From positions 1,302,001-1,366,000 of the forward strand of contig NZ_CP045417.1 of NCBI RefSeq assembly GCF_009363755.1: DNA of 64,000 nt, read 5' to 3'. How positions within the stretch are numbered: the stretch's first letter is position 1; each line of letters begins with the position of its first letter. Below the pieces are notes generated by a model. The model was not told the DNA's origin, did no database searches, and saw nothing but the letters and a program-made list of their open reading frames with translations. Below, piece by piece: positions 16,845 through 26,995 of this stretch. The translations under genes and the position numbers were made by a program. Origin of the DNA: Halomonas sp. THAF5a. Lineage in GTDB: Bacteria; Pseudomonadota; Gammaproteobacteria; Pseudomonadales; Halomonadaceae.

Positions 16845-17594
16845 ATGACGATGCAAGATCGCGACCACAAGACCGCTACCCGCGACCCGCACACCATGGT
16901 CGGCGTGCTGGGGGGCATGGGACCCGATGCCACCGTGACCTTCATGCAGCGGGTGATCGACGCCACCCCTGCCGAGGACGACATCGACCACGTCCACTTG
17001 CTGGTGGACAACAACCCCAAGGTGCCGTCGCGGATCAAGGCGCTGATCGACGGCGACGGCGAGAGCCCGGGGCCGGCGATTGCCGAGATGGCGCGGCGTC
17101 TCGAGCGGGCCGGCGCCGCCTTCCTGGTGATGCCCTGCAACACCGCCCACTACTACTGGCAGGACGCCCAGGACGCCGTCGACATCCCGGTCTGGCACAT
17201 CGTCGAGCGGACCCTGGATGCCGTCGCCGAGCGCCGGCCCGGCGCCCGGGTCGGCATGCTCTGCTCGCCGGCCCTGCGCAAGATCGGCCTCTACGAGGGC
17301 TTCGTCGAGGCGCGCGGCCTGTCGCTGGTCTACCCCGAAGACGAGGGCGCGGTGCTCGAGGTGATTCGCGCCGTCAAGCGCGGCGAGGGGCGTCACCCCG
17401 ACACCCTGGCCGCCTTCGCCCGGGCCGCCGACCACCTCAAGGCGCGCGGGGCGGACGTGCTGGTGCTGGCCTGCACCGAGCTCTCGGTGATCGACGACGC
17501 CCTCGACGGCGCGCTGCCGGTCGTCGACAGCGTGCGGGTGCTGGCCGAGCAGGTGGTGGCCGCCGCCGAGGGCGTTGAGCCCGTCACGCCCTGA
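16845..17594 (+). CDS. Aspartate/glutamate racemase family protein, candidate cysteate racemase
   Basis: A 249-aa protein with both catalytic cysteines of the Asp/Glu racemase superfamily: C98 in VMPCNTAHY and C210 in VLACTELS. GVLGGMGPDAT is the N-terminal signature of the YgeA/aspartate racemase branch. It follows dctM by about 20 bases, so it belongs to the sulfonate operon. Cysteate is the sulfonic analogue of aspartate, so converting D-cysteate to the L form used by CuyA is the obvious candidate job. Ordinary aspartate racemase is the alternative. Confidence 0.82.
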   Translation: MTMQDRDHKTATRDPHTMVGVLGGMGPDATVTFMQRVIDATPAEDDIDHVHLLVDNNPKVPSRIKALIDGDGESPGPAIAEMARRLERAGAAFLVMPCNTAHYYWQDAQDAVDIPVWHIVERTLDAVAERRPGARVGMLCSPALRKIGLYEGFVEARGLSLVYPEDEGAVLEVIRAVKRGEGRHPDTLAAFARAADHLKARGADVLVLACTELSVIDDALDGALPVVDSVRVLAEQVVAAAEGVEPVTP

Positions 17595-17747
17595 TCCTTA
17601 CGCCCGGGTCGTCACCCCTGGGCGTCCCGACCGATCCGGTCCGAGCGGCGCTCGGGCCCCGTTTTCCCGCCTCGCCGAGCCGTTCTCGTCCACTGCGGCG
17701 GGGAGCGATAGTGCGCGCCCGTCAGGCGGCTCCAGGAGACTTGCGAC

Positions 17748-18782
17748 ATGAAAACCACGTACTTCGATACGCCACTTGCCGAGCGCCTCGGCCGGGCCCG
17801 GCCCATCGGCCGCGGCCTGCTGGTCTGCGTCACCATCGCACTGGCCACCACCTTCATCGCCGACCACTACGGTGGTCCGACGCTGCTCTATGCCCTGCTG
17901 TTCGGCATGTCGCTCCACTTCCTGAGCGAAGAGGGGCGCTGCCGCGAGGGCATCGAGTTCGCCGCCCGCACCGTGCTGCGCCTCGGCGTGGCCCTGCTGG
18001 GGGCGCGCATGACCCTCGCCCAGGTCGGCGATTTGGGGATCGGCCCCGTGCTTACCGTGGTGGCGGCCGTGGCGCTGGTCATCGCCATGGGCTCGGTGCT
18101 GGCCCGGCTGCTGGGCCTGGATCGCGACCTGGGGCTTCTCACCGGCGGCGCCGTCGCCATCTGCGGCGCCTCGGCGGCGCTCGCCCTGTCGGCGGTGATG
18201 CCGCGTCACGAGAACCACGAGCGCAACACCATCCTCACCGTGGTCGGCGTCACCACGCTCTCGACCATGGCGATGGTGACCTATCCGCTGATCGCCGGGG
18301 CCCTGGAGCTCGCCAACGCCCAGGCGGGGATCTTCCTCGGCGGCACCATCCACGATGTGGCCCAGGTGGTGGGCGCCGGCTACATGATCTCGGAGGAGAC
18401 CGGCGACATCTCGACGCTTGTAAAGCTGGTGCGGGTGGCGATGCTGGTGCCGGCCGTGATGGTCTTCATGTGGCTGTTCCGGGCCTCGCGCCAGGAGGAG
18501 GGGGCGTCGACCAAGGTGCCGATGCTGCCGAGCTTCCTGGTGGGGTTCGTGGTGCTGGTGCTGGTCAACAGCATGGGGCTGATTCCCGAGGCGGTGAACG
18601 AGGGCATGTCGACCCTCTCCCGCTGGTGCCTGGTCACCGCCATCGCCGCGCTCGGCATCAAGACCTCCTTCCAGAAGCTCGCGGTGGTGGGCTGGAAGCC
18701 GGTGATCCTGATGGCGCTGGAGACCCTCTTCCTGCTGGTCGTGGTGCTCGGCGTGGTGATGGTCGCCGGCCTCGGCACCTGA
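17748..18782 (+). CDS. YeiH/UPF0324-family membrane protein, putative sulfite or sulfate exporter
   Basis: A 344-aa protein with about 10 transmembrane segments. GGAVAICGASAALALSAVMP and GGTIHDVAQVVGAGYMIS are the YeiH family signatures. Members often accompany sulfonate or sulfite metabolism. Here it would remove sulfite released by CuyA. AGGAG lies nine bases before the ATG. It is separated from the racemase by about 150 bases, so it may have its own promoter. The function is family-level inference. Confidence 0.8.
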   Translation: MKTTYFDTPLAERLGRARPIGRGLLVCVTIALATTFIADHYGGPTLLYALLFGMSLHFLSEEGRCREGIEFAARTVLRLGVALLGARMTLAQVGDLGIGPVLTVVAAVALVIAMGSVLARLLGLDRDLGLLTGGAVAICGASAALALSAVMPRHENHERNTILTVVGVTTLSTMAMVTYPLIAGALELANAQAGIFLGGTIHDVAQVVGAGYMISEETGDISTLVKLVRVAMLVPAVMVFMWLFRASRQEEGASTKVPMLPSFLVGFVVLVLVNSMGLIPEAVNEGMSTLSRWCLVTAIAALGIKTSFQKLAVVGWKPVILMALETLFLLVVVLGVVMVAGLGT

Positions 18783-18841
18783 TCGCCTGGGCTAGGGGCC
18801 TCAGCCCGGGCCCCAGATAGGGTCGAACCATCAATATGCAG

Positions 18842-18873
18842 CGGCCAGTCGGCCTTCGTCGACTGGCCGTTTT
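18842..18873 (+). terminator. Intrinsic terminator after the YeiH-family gene
   Basis: CGGCCAGTCG (18842-18851) pairs with CGACTGGCCG (18860-18869), followed by four T. It lies 60 bases after the stop and separates the sulfonate cluster from acuR. Confidence 0.7.
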
Positions 18874-18945
18874 CGTGTGGCCGCAGGAGGAGCCTGGCAG
18901 GCGGGGGAAGGCGCGTCGACGAATCATCTTTTGTCGTCTTGATTT

Positions 18946-18964
18946 TATAGACAATCGGTCTATA
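18946..18964. promoter_or_regulatory. AcuR-type operator in front of acuR
   Basis: A perfect inverted repeat TATAGAC-AATCG-GTCTATA, nine bases before the acuR ATG. The same motif recurs in front of acuI. The position over the start region fits autorepression by the TetR protein. Confidence 0.75.
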
Positions 18965-18973
18965 TTAATCGAC

Positions 18974-19606
18974 ATGACCAATGCGACCACCAGACCCCGC
19001 CGCGGCCGGCCCCCCAAGGTGCCCCGCGACGACCCCGATACCCGGGCGGCCTTGATCCGTAGCGGCACCGAGGTGCTGACCGAGCAGGGCTTCACCGCCT
19101 CGGGCATCGACGGCATCCTCAAGCGTGTCGGCGTGCCCAAGGGCTCGTTCTACTACTACTTCGACAGCAAGGAGGCGTTCGGGCTGGCCGTGATGGAGCA
19201 CTACGGTGCCTACTTCGCGAAGAAGCTGGAGCGTCACCTGGATGACGCGTCGCGTCCGCCGCTTGAGCGCATCGAGGCCTTCGTCGCCGATGCCCGTGAC
19301 GGCATGGCCCGCCACGACTTCCGTCGCGGTTGCCTGGTCGGCAACCTGGGCCAGGAGGCCGGCGGATTGCCGGAAGGGTATCGCGACTGGCTCCGGGCGA
19401 CCCTCGACGACTGGCAGCGGCGCCTGGCGCGCTGCCTTGACCAGGCGCGGGAGGCCGGCGAGCTCGCCGAGCGGGCCGACGTCGAGCGGCTCGCCGAGGC
19501 CTTCTGGATCGGCTGGGAGGGCGCCGTGATGCGGGCACGACTCGAGGGGCGGGCGCGTCCCCTGGAGGTCTTTATTTCCACGTACATGGAGGGGCTGCCC
19601 CGCTAG
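18974..19606 (+). CDS. acuR: TetR-family regulator, AcuR-like
   Basis: A 210-aa TetR regulator. Its HTH is in residues ~25-65 (LTEQGFTASGIDGILKRVGVPKGSFYYYFDSKEAFG), after a basic arm rich in Arg and Pro. RRGCLVGNLGQEAGGLPEGYR matches the ligand domain of AcuR, the repressor of acrylate/DMSP genes that is released by acrylate. NemR is related. It is followed directly by acuI, and identical operators precede both genes, supporting autorepression plus control of acuI. Confidence 0.85.
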   Translation: MTNATTRPRRGRPPKVPRDDPDTRAALIRSGTEVLTEQGFTASGIDGILKRVGVPKGSFYYYFDSKEAFGLAVMEHYGAYFAKKLERHLDDASRPPLERIEAFVADARDGMARHDFRRGCLVGNLGQEAGGLPEGYRDWLRATLDDWQRRLARCLDQAREAGELAERADVERLAEAFWIGWEGAVMRARLEGRARPLEVFISTYMEGLPR

Positions 19607-19627
19607 GGGACGTCTTCATGCCATTTC

Positions 19628-19644
19628 ATAGACGCTCGGTCTAT
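19628..19644. promoter_or_regulatory. AcuR-type operator in front of acuI
   Basis: ATAGAC-GCTCG-GTCTAT is a perfect inverted repeat 26 bases before the acuI ATG. It shares both arms and the CG end of the spacer with the operator at 18946-18964. Confidence 0.75.
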
Positions 19645-19670
19645 AAGTGTTCAACAAGACGAGGTGCACG

Positions 19671-20654
<984 letters not shown>

Positions 20655-20674
20655 TCACGAGGCCGGGTGACCGA

Positions 20675-20704
20675 GGGGGCACGCCGCCGGCGTGCCCCCT
20701 TTTT
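20675..20704 (+). terminator. Intrinsic terminator after acuI
   Basis: GGGGGCACGCC pairs with GGCGTGCCCCC (20675-20699), followed by TTTTT (20700-20704). Confidence 0.88.
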
Positions 20705-20771
20705 GCGTCCGGGCGCCGCGCGCTTTTCTGATAGGCTTGCCGGATTCACCGATCGTCGCCGAGGAGTCGTC

Positions 20772-22004
20772 ATGAGGGCCGCCAGCCGCCTGGAGAAACG
20801 CAACGTTGCCATCCTGGTCGCCGGCCAGACGCTCTACATGGTCGCCACCATCACCGTGATGACCCTGAGCGGGGTGGTGGGCCACCGGCTCACGCCCGTG
20901 GCGGGGCTGGCGACGCTGCCCGTCGCCATGATGATGATCGGCACCCTGTCCGCGACCCTGCCGGCCTCGCTCTACATGAAGCGGGTGGGGCGCCGGCGGG
21001 GCTTCATGGTCGGGGCGGCGCTCGGCGGCGTCCTCGGTGGGCTGGTGGCCTTCGCCGGCATCGCCCTCGCGCACTTCTGGCTGTTCTGCCTGGGCAACCT
21101 GCTGCTGGGGGGCTACCAGGGCTTCGCCATGTACTACCGCTTCGCCGCGGTAGACGTGACCCGTCCGGCCTTTCGCAGCCGGGCCATCTCCCTGGTGATC
21201 GCCGGCGGCGTGGTGGCGGCCTTCCTCGGGCCCTGGAACGCCAGCCTGACCAACGACTGGATCGCCGCGGTGCCGGACGGCGGCCCCTACCTGATGATCG
21301 CCGGCCTGGCGCTTCTGGCGATGCTGATCCTCGGTGGGTTGCGAGTGCCGGCGAGCGGCGAGCCCGCGCCCGGCGAGGTCGCCCGGCCGATGGCCGAGAT
21401 CGGCGCCCAGCCGCGCTTTCGGGTCGCGCTGGTCGCCGCGGCCACCGGCTACGCCATCATGGGGCTGGTGATGACCGCCACGCCGCTCGCCATGCGCGCC
21501 CATGGGTTCGAGATGGGGCAGGTGGCGCTGGTCATGCAGTGGCACGTGCTCGGCATGTTCGCGCCCTCCTTTTTTACCGGCGACCTGATCGCCCGCTTCG
21601 GGGTGATGCGCATCCTGCTGGTCGGCACCGCGATCCTCGCCGCCTCGAGCGTGCTGGCGACCGTCGGCACCGGGCTCGGGCACTTCTGGACGGCGCTGGT
21701 GCTCCTCGGCGTCGGCTGGAACTTCCTGTTCATCGGCGGCAGCACCCTGCTCGCTGGCACCCACGGCGAGGCCGAGCGCGGCAAGGTGCAGGGCATCAAC
21801 GACCTGGTCATCTTCACACTGGTGGCGGCCGGCTCGCTGCTGTCGGGCACCCTGCTGCGTGAGCTGGGCTGGGCCGCGCTCAACCTGGCCATGCTGGGGC
21901 CGATCGCGCTGGTCACCGCGCTCACCGCCTGGCTGGCGCTCAGCGAGGCCCGTGCTCGCCCCGCGGCGACGAGCAGTGATAGCGCGAGGTCGAGCCGGGG
22001 CTAA
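20772..22004 (+). CDS. Major facilitator superfamily transporter
   Basis: A 410-aa protein with about 12 membrane helices and a central cytoplasmic loop near residue 200. MKRVGRRRGFMVGAALGG is the MFS loop 2-3 motif. The start at 20772 has GAGGAG upstream. It sits alone between terminators, convergent with nothing close by. The substrate cannot be read from sequence. The halves differ in preservation, as is normal. Confidence 0.85.
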   Translation: MRAASRLEKRNVAILVAGQTLYMVATITVMTLSGVVGHRLTPVAGLATLPVAMMMIGTLSATLPASLYMKRVGRRRGFMVGAALGGVLGGLVAFAGIALAHFWLFCLGNLLLGGYQGFAMYYRFAAVDVTRPAFRSRAISLVIAGGVVAAFLGPWNASLTNDWIAAVPDGGPYLMIAGLALLAMLILGGLRVPASGEPAPGEVARPMAEIGAQPRFRVALVAAATGYAIMGLVMTATPLAMRAHGFEMGQVALVMQWHVLGMFAPSFFTGDLIARFGVMRILLVGTAILAASSVLATVGTGLGHFWTALVLLGVGWNFLFIGGSTLLAGTHGEAERGKVQGINDLVIFTLVAAGSLLSGTLLRELGWAALNLAMLGPIALVTALTAWLALSEARARPAATSSDSARSSRG

Positions 22005-22110
22005 CGGGGCGCGTGCCGGTCGGGGGAGGGCGCGGCGTGTCGCGCCCGATTGGGATATGCTGAGGGCGATGCCGAAGGCCTGGCAGATCATCCACCCAGG
22101 GAGAGCCCTC

Positions 22111-22551
22111 ATGCCGTGTCGTCCCCTTATCGCCAGCCTGCTGCTGGTCACCCCGCTGCTGACCGCGCCCCTCGTGGCGGCCGCCGACGCCCCCAACATC
22201 GTGCCCGGCCAGTGGGAGTTCACCAGCACCACCGCCGTGGCCGGGGACCTGCCGATTCCCGATCAGACCGAGACCACCCAGGAGTGTATCGCCCAGGGCG
22301 ATATCGAGGACGCTTCCTTCAGCTTCATCGAGGAGGAGGAGGGCTGCGAGCTGCTCGACCACGAGGTCACGGTCGACGGCATGGACTATCGCATGGTCTG
22401 CCGGGCCGAGGGTGGCGAGGCCAGCATCATCGGCCGCATGGACTTCCTCGGCGAGCGGGTCGAGGGCAACGTCGACATCCTGGTCGACTCCGCCGCGGGC
22501 GAGCTCAAGATGACCACCGCCGTGGAGGGCCGGCGCCTCGGCGACTGCTGA
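22111..22551 (+). CDS. DUF3617 domain protein, exported
   Basis: A 146-aa protein with a signal peptide (cleavage around AADA, residue ~26). The mature domain begins IVPGQWEFTSTTAVAG, contains TQECIAQGDIEDASF and an EEEEGCELLDHEV cysteine, and ends with a C-terminal cysteine. This is the DUF3617 pattern; the function is unknown. The four or so cysteines suggest disulfides in the periplasm. GGAGAG lies seven bases before the ATG. Confidence 0.75.
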   Translation: MPCRPLIASLLLVTPLLTAPLVAAADAPNIVPGQWEFTSTTAVAGDLPIPDQTETTQECIAQGDIEDASFSFIEEEEGCELLDHEVTVDGMDYRMVCRAEGGEASIIGRMDFLGERVEGNVDILVDSAAGELKMTTAVEGRRLGDC

Positions 22552-22626
22552 GCCGTCCAGGCACCGTCTCCCGGCGATCGGCGCCGATATCCTGACGTGA
22601 TCCTGGCACCTCCAGCGATGCTCGAT

Positions 22627-22653
22627 CGATGCCGCCGGGCCCCGGCGGCATCG
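22627..22653. terminator. Hairpin between the convergent DUF3617 and RND pump genes
   Basis: A perfect 13-base inverted repeat (22627-22639 and 22641-22653) with one central base; only CTTTG follows on the plus side. It probably acts as a shared 3' end. Confidence 0.55.
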
Positions 22654-22660
22654 CTTTGCC

Positions 22661-25600
22661 TCAGTGGGCGGCGGTCTCCTCGCCCATCTCGTCGGCCAGG
22701 CGCCGGGCGACATCGCCGGGCGAGCCGGTGCGCCGGGCCAGCAGGTCGTAGGCCACCGGCACCACGAAGAGGGTAAAGAGGGTGGCCGCGGCCAGGCCGC
22801 AGAGGATGACGATGCCGATCACCAGGCGCGTCTCGGCGCCGGCGCCGCTGGAGACGATCAGCGGCACGGCGCCGGCCATGGTGGTCACCGCGGTCATCAC
22901 GATGGGCCGCAGGCGGGTCACCGAGGCCTCCACCAGCGCCTCATGGAAGGCCACGCCGCGGTCGCGCAGCTGGTTGGCGAACTCCACGATCAGGATGCCG
23001 TTCTTGGCCGCCAGTCCCACCAGCATCACCAGCCCCACCTGGCTGTAGATGTTGAGCGACTGCCCGGTGAGGTAGAGCCCCAGCAGGGCGCCGCAGATCG
23101 CCAGCGGCACGGTGAACATGATCACCAGGGGATGCACGAAGCTCTCGAACTGCCCGGCGAGCACCAGGAAGACCACCAGGATGCCCAGCCCCAGCAGGAA
23201 GGCGGTGGCGCCGCTGGCCTCCTGGTAGTCCCGGGAGGCGCCCTTGACGTCGGTCTGGGCCGCTGGCGGCAGGATCTCGTCGACCGTCGCCTCGAGGTAG
23301 GCGAGTGCCTCGCCCAGCGGATAGCCGTCGGCCAGGTCGGCCTCGATGGTGATCGCCCGGACCCGGTTGAAGCGGTTCAGGGTGCTCGGGCCGGCGAAGT
23401 CGTGAAGCGTCACCAGGCTCGCCAGGGGAATCAGCTCGCCGGAGCGGTCGGAGCGCACCCGAAGGCTCTCCAGGGAGCGGGGACTCGGTCGGCTGCCGGG
23501 CTCGCCCTCGAGGATGACGTCGTATTCCTGGCCGTCGTCCACGTACTGGGTCACGGTGCGCCCGCCCAGCAGGGTCTCCAGGGTGCGGCCGATCTCGGTC
23601 ACCGTTACCCCCAGGGCGGCGGCGCGGGTGTAGTCGATGTCGACGCGCAGCTGCGGCTGGTTCTCCTCGTAGTCGCTGTCGAGCCCGGTCAGGCGCGGGT
23701 TGTGCTCGCGCAGGTGGGCCAGCAGGGTGTCGCGCCACTCGGCGAGCTGATCAAAGGTGCCGCCGCCGAGCACGAACTGCACCGGCTTCTCGACCCGGGA
23801 GCCGAAGCCCTGGCGCATCACCGGGAAGGCCCGGATGCCGGGCAGGCCGGCGAGGCGGCCGCGGATCTCGTCCATGATCGCCCAGGCCGAGCGGCGCTCG
23901 GCCCAGTCGGCGAGGGTGACGATGACGAAGCCGCTGTTGAAGTTCTCGATATTGCCCCAGCCCCGGGGGGCGCGCACCAGGATGCGTTCGACCTCGCCCT
24001 GCTCGGTCATCGGCAGCAGGCGGGTCTCGATCTCGTTCATGTAGTCGAGCATGTAGTCGTAGGTGGCGCCGGGCGGTCCGTTGACCAGCACGAAGAAGTT
24101 GCCGCGATCCTCCTTGGGGGTGTACTCGTTGGGCAGCTCACCGTTGAGCCATACCATGGCCCCCACGATGCCGAGGAACAGCGCCAGCACCAGTAGGCGC
24201 AGCCGAAGCATCCGCTCGAGCAGCCGGCGATAGCCCCGGCGGGAGCGGTCCAGGCCCCACTGCACGGCGCGGGCCAGGCGCCCCTCGTGCATGTCGGCGC
24301 GGAGCAGCTTGGAGGCCATCATCGGCGTCAGGGTCAGCGCCAGCAGGCTCGAGAGGACCACCGCGGCCGCCAGGGTGAGGGCGAACTCCGAGAACAGCCG
24401 GCCGATGTCGCCCTGCAGGAAGCTCAGCGGCACGAAGACCGCCACCAGCACCAGGGTGGTGGCGATGACCGCGAAGGCGATCTGGCGGGTGCCCCGGAAG
24501 GCCGCCACCAGCGGTGTCTCGCCGTGCTCCTGCATGCGCCGGTGGATGTTCTCCAGCACCACGATGGCGTCGTCGACGATCAGGCCGATGGCCAGCACCA
24601 GGGCCAGCAGGGTCAGCAGGTTGATGGTGAAGCCCAGCGCCGCCAGCGCCGCGAAGGTGCCGACCAGGGCGATGGGCACGGTCACCGCCGGGATCAGGGT
24701 GGTGCGCAGGTTGCCGAGGAACAGGAAGATTGCCACCACCACCAGGCCCATGGCGATGAAGAGCGTCTGCACCACCTGGCCGATGGCGCCGTCGACGAAC
24801 ACCGAGGCGTCGAAGTTCAGCGACAGCGCCATGCCCTCGGGCAGGGTGCCCTGCAGGCGCTCCATCTCCGCCTGGGCGCCCTTCGATATCTCCAGCACGT
24901 TGGCGGTGGACTGCTTCATCAGCCCCAGCCCCACCATGGGCTCGCCGTTGCCGCGAAAGACGGTGCGCTCCTCCACGGCGCCGATCTCGACCCGGGCCAC
25001 GTCGCCCAGGCGCACCAGGTAGCCGTCGGCGCCCTCGTCCAGTGCCAGCCGGCGGAAGTCCTCCGGGGTGGCGAAGCTTCTCGGCAGGCGCACGATGAAC
25101 TGGCGCGACTCGGAGACCACGGCGCCGCCGGGCAGCTCGACGTTCTCGTCGCGCAGGACATCCTCGACGTCGCCTACCGTGAGGCCGCGCGCCGCCAGGG
25201 CGTCGGCATCGAGCCAGACGCGCATGGCATACTCGCGACCGCCCCCGACCCGCACCTGGGCGACGCCGGGCAGCACCGAGAAGCGATCCACCAGGTAGCG
25301 GTCGGCGTAGTCGGTGAGCTCGGCCACGTCATAGCCGCCGCCGCTCAGCGAGAACCAGATCACCACCTCGGAGCTCGAGTCGGCCTTCTGCACCTCGGGC
25401 GGGTCGGCCTCCTCGGGGAGGTTGTCCCGGGCGCCCGAGATGCGGTCGCGGATATCGTTGGCGGCGGCGTCGATGTCGAGATCCAGGCCGAACTCCACGT
25501 TGATGCTGGAGCGGCCGTCCTCGCTGGAGGAGGAGATCACCTCGATCCCCGCTACCCCGGCGATGCGATCCTCCAGCACCTGGGTGATCCGGGTCTCGAC

Positions 25601-25774
25601 GATGCTGGCCGAGGCGCCGGGGTAGCGGGTGTCGATGGAGACCACCGGCGGGTCGATGGCGGGATACTCCTGGAGCGGCAGGCGCTCGAGGGCCAGCAGG
25701 CCGAAGGCGACGATTAGGGCGGCCATCACCACGGCCAGCACCGGGCGCTGCACGGAGAGGTCGGAGAGGCGCAT
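22661..25774 (-). CDS. RND-family efflux pump permease (HAE1 type)
   Basis: A 1037-aa inner-membrane proton-driven exporter with the standard 12 membrane helices and two large periplasmic loops. It begins with MRLSDLSVQRPVLAVVMAALIVAFG. VLAIGLIVDDAIVVLENI is the helix-4 region with the proton-relay aspartates, and VGLVMLVGLAAKNGILIVEFANQLRD marks helix 10. It overlaps its adaptor gene by one base (TGATG). No outer-membrane channel gene is adjacent, so it likely uses a TolC-like protein from elsewhere. The MexF/VexH/AcrB subfamily cannot be settled here. Confidence 0.93.
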   Translation of the reverse strand: MRLSDLSVQRPVLAVVMAALIVAFGLLALERLPLQEYPAIDPPVVSIDTRYPGASASIVETRITQVLEDRIAGVAGIEVISSSSEDGRSSINVEFGLDLDIDAAANDIRDRISGARDNLPEEADPPEVQKADSSSEVVIWFSLSGGGYDVAELTDYADRYLVDRFSVLPGVAQVRVGGGREYAMRVWLDADALAARGLTVGDVEDVLRDENVELPGGAVVSESRQFIVRLPRSFATPEDFRRLALDEGADGYLVRLGDVARVEIGAVEERTVFRGNGEPMVGLGLMKQSTANVLEISKGAQAEMERLQGTLPEGMALSLNFDASVFVDGAIGQVVQTLFIAMGLVVVAIFLFLGNLRTTLIPAVTVPIALVGTFAALAALGFTINLLTLLALVLAIGLIVDDAIVVLENIHRRMQEHGETPLVAAFRGTRQIAFAVIATTLVLVAVFVPLSFLQGDIGRLFSEFALTLAAAVVLSSLLALTLTPMMASKLLRADMHEGRLARAVQWGLDRSRRGYRRLLERMLRLRLLVLALFLGIVGAMVWLNGELPNEYTPKEDRGNFFVLVNGPPGATYDYMLDYMNEIETRLLPMTEQGEVERILVRAPRGWGNIENFNSGFVIVTLADWAERRSAWAIMDEIRGRLAGLPGIRAFPVMRQGFGSRVEKPVQFVLGGGTFDQLAEWRDTLLAHLREHNPRLTGLDSDYEENQPQLRVDIDYTRAAALGVTVTEIGRTLETLLGGRTVTQYVDDGQEYDVILEGEPGSRPSPRSLESLRVRSDRSGELIPLASLVTLHDFAGPSTLNRFNRVRAITIEADLADGYPLGEALAYLEATVDEILPPAAQTDVKGASRDYQEASGATAFLLGLGILVVFLVLAGQFESFVHPLVIMFTVPLAICGALLGLYLTGQSLNIYSQVGLVMLVGLAAKNGILIVEFANQLRDRGVAFHEALVEASVTRLRPIVMTAVTTMAGAVPLIVSSGAGAETRLVIGIVILCGLAAATLFTLFVVPVAYDLLARRTGSPGDVARRLADEMGEETAAH

Positions 25775-26868
25775 CAGCCGTTCACCTCGGCGGCGTCGCG
25801 GCTGCGGCGCAGCAGCTGGGGCACGGTGGTGTCGTCGTCGAGGATGCCGAGCAGCCGGGTCGGCTGGCCGTCGCGGACCCGCTCGGTGCCGTGGGCGACC
25901 ACCAGGTCATCCTCCTGGAGCCCCTCGAGGATCTCCACCTCGCCCTCGCGCCGCGCGCCGATGCGCACCTCGCGCTCCTCGACCCGGTAGGCCTCGCCGT
26001 CGCTCTGGAGGGTCAGCACGAACTGGCGCTGACCCTGGGGAATCAGCGCCGCCTCGGGGATCACCAGCGCCTCCCGGGGCGCGCCCTCGAGGCGCACCTG
26101 CATCAGCATGCCGGGGCGCAGCGCGAGCTCGGGATTGGTCAGCTCGGCGCGCACCGTGAGGCTGCGGGTGATCGGGTCGATGCGGGTGCCGATGCTCGCG
26201 ATCTCGCCGCGAAACAGGGTATCGGGCAGGGCCGCGCTGGTCGCGGTCAGCGCGAGGCCCGGTGTGAGCTGCCCGAGGGCTCGCTCCGGGAGGGTGAAGT
26301 CGAGCTTCATCGTGTCGAGCCGGTCGAGGGTCACCAGCTCGGTCCCCGGCGTCACCAGGGTGCCGACGCTGACGTTGCGAAAGCCCACGATGCCGGCGAA
26401 GGGCGCCTGGATGCGGGTATCGGCGAGCCTTGCCTCCAGGGCCTGGATCTCTGCCTCGGCCTGGCGCAGCCGGGCCCGGGCATCTTCCACCTCGGCACGC
26501 GGCGCCAGGTTGCGGCTCTGCAGCTGGGCGAGGCGGTTGACGGCGTTGCGCCGCTCGTCGCGCAGCGCCTGGGCGACCCGCAGGTCGGCGCGCTGCTCGT
26601 CGTCGGCCAGGCGCACCAGCAGCTCGCCGGCCTCGACGCGCTCGCCGCCCTCGAAGGTCAGCTCGACGATGGTCTCGGTGACGGTGGCAGAGAGGGTCAC
26701 GCTCTCGTCGGCGCGGAGGGTGCCCAGCGACTTCAGCGGATCGGACCAGGCGGCGAGGCTGGCGCGGGCGGCGATCACCGGAGTGGGCTGCTGGGCGGCC
26801 GCCAGCGGCGAAAGCACCAGCAGGGCCAGGCCGATCAGCAGTGTCAGGCGTGTTCGCGATGGGATCAT
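25774..26868 (-). CDS. RND efflux periplasmic adaptor (membrane fusion protein)
   Basis: A 364-aa precursor with signal peptide MIPSRTRLTLLIGLALLVLS and Ala-rich cleavage near AAAQQ. It has the lipoyl/barrel-sandwich halves (GGERVEAGELLVRLADDEQ and TRIQAPFAGIVGFRNVSVG), a short alpha-hairpin coiled coil (about 105-165) and the beta-barrel plus membrane-proximal domain. I chose the ATG at 26868 because it gives a proper signal peptide; an in-frame ATG at 26988 does not. It bridges the pump to an outer-membrane channel. It is first in the operon. Confidence 0.9.
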   Translation of the reverse strand: MIPSRTRLTLLIGLALLVLSPLAAAQQPTPVIAARASLAAWSDPLKSLGTLRADESVTLSATVTETIVELTFEGGERVEAGELLVRLADDEQRADLRVAQALRDERRNAVNRLAQLQSRNLAPRAEVEDARARLRQAEAEIQALEARLADTRIQAPFAGIVGFRNVSVGTLVTPGTELVTLDRLDTMKLDFTLPERALGQLTPGLALTATSAALPDTLFRGEIASIGTRIDPITRSLTVRAELTNPELALRPGMLMQVRLEGAPREALVIPEAALIPQGQRQFVLTLQSDGEAYRVEEREVRIGARREGEVEILEGLQEDDLVVAHGTERVRDGQPTRLLGILDDDTTVPQLLRRSRDAAEVNG

Positions 26869-26995
26869 GTCGGTGTCTTGTCGAGAATCGATGAGCGGGT
26901 GCCCGTTCCGTCGGGCCCGTGGTGACCGAATGCTCGGCCTGGGGCGAGTATGGCAGCCGAGTGTGTAAGCAATGCACAGCCTTGCCAACCTTCAA

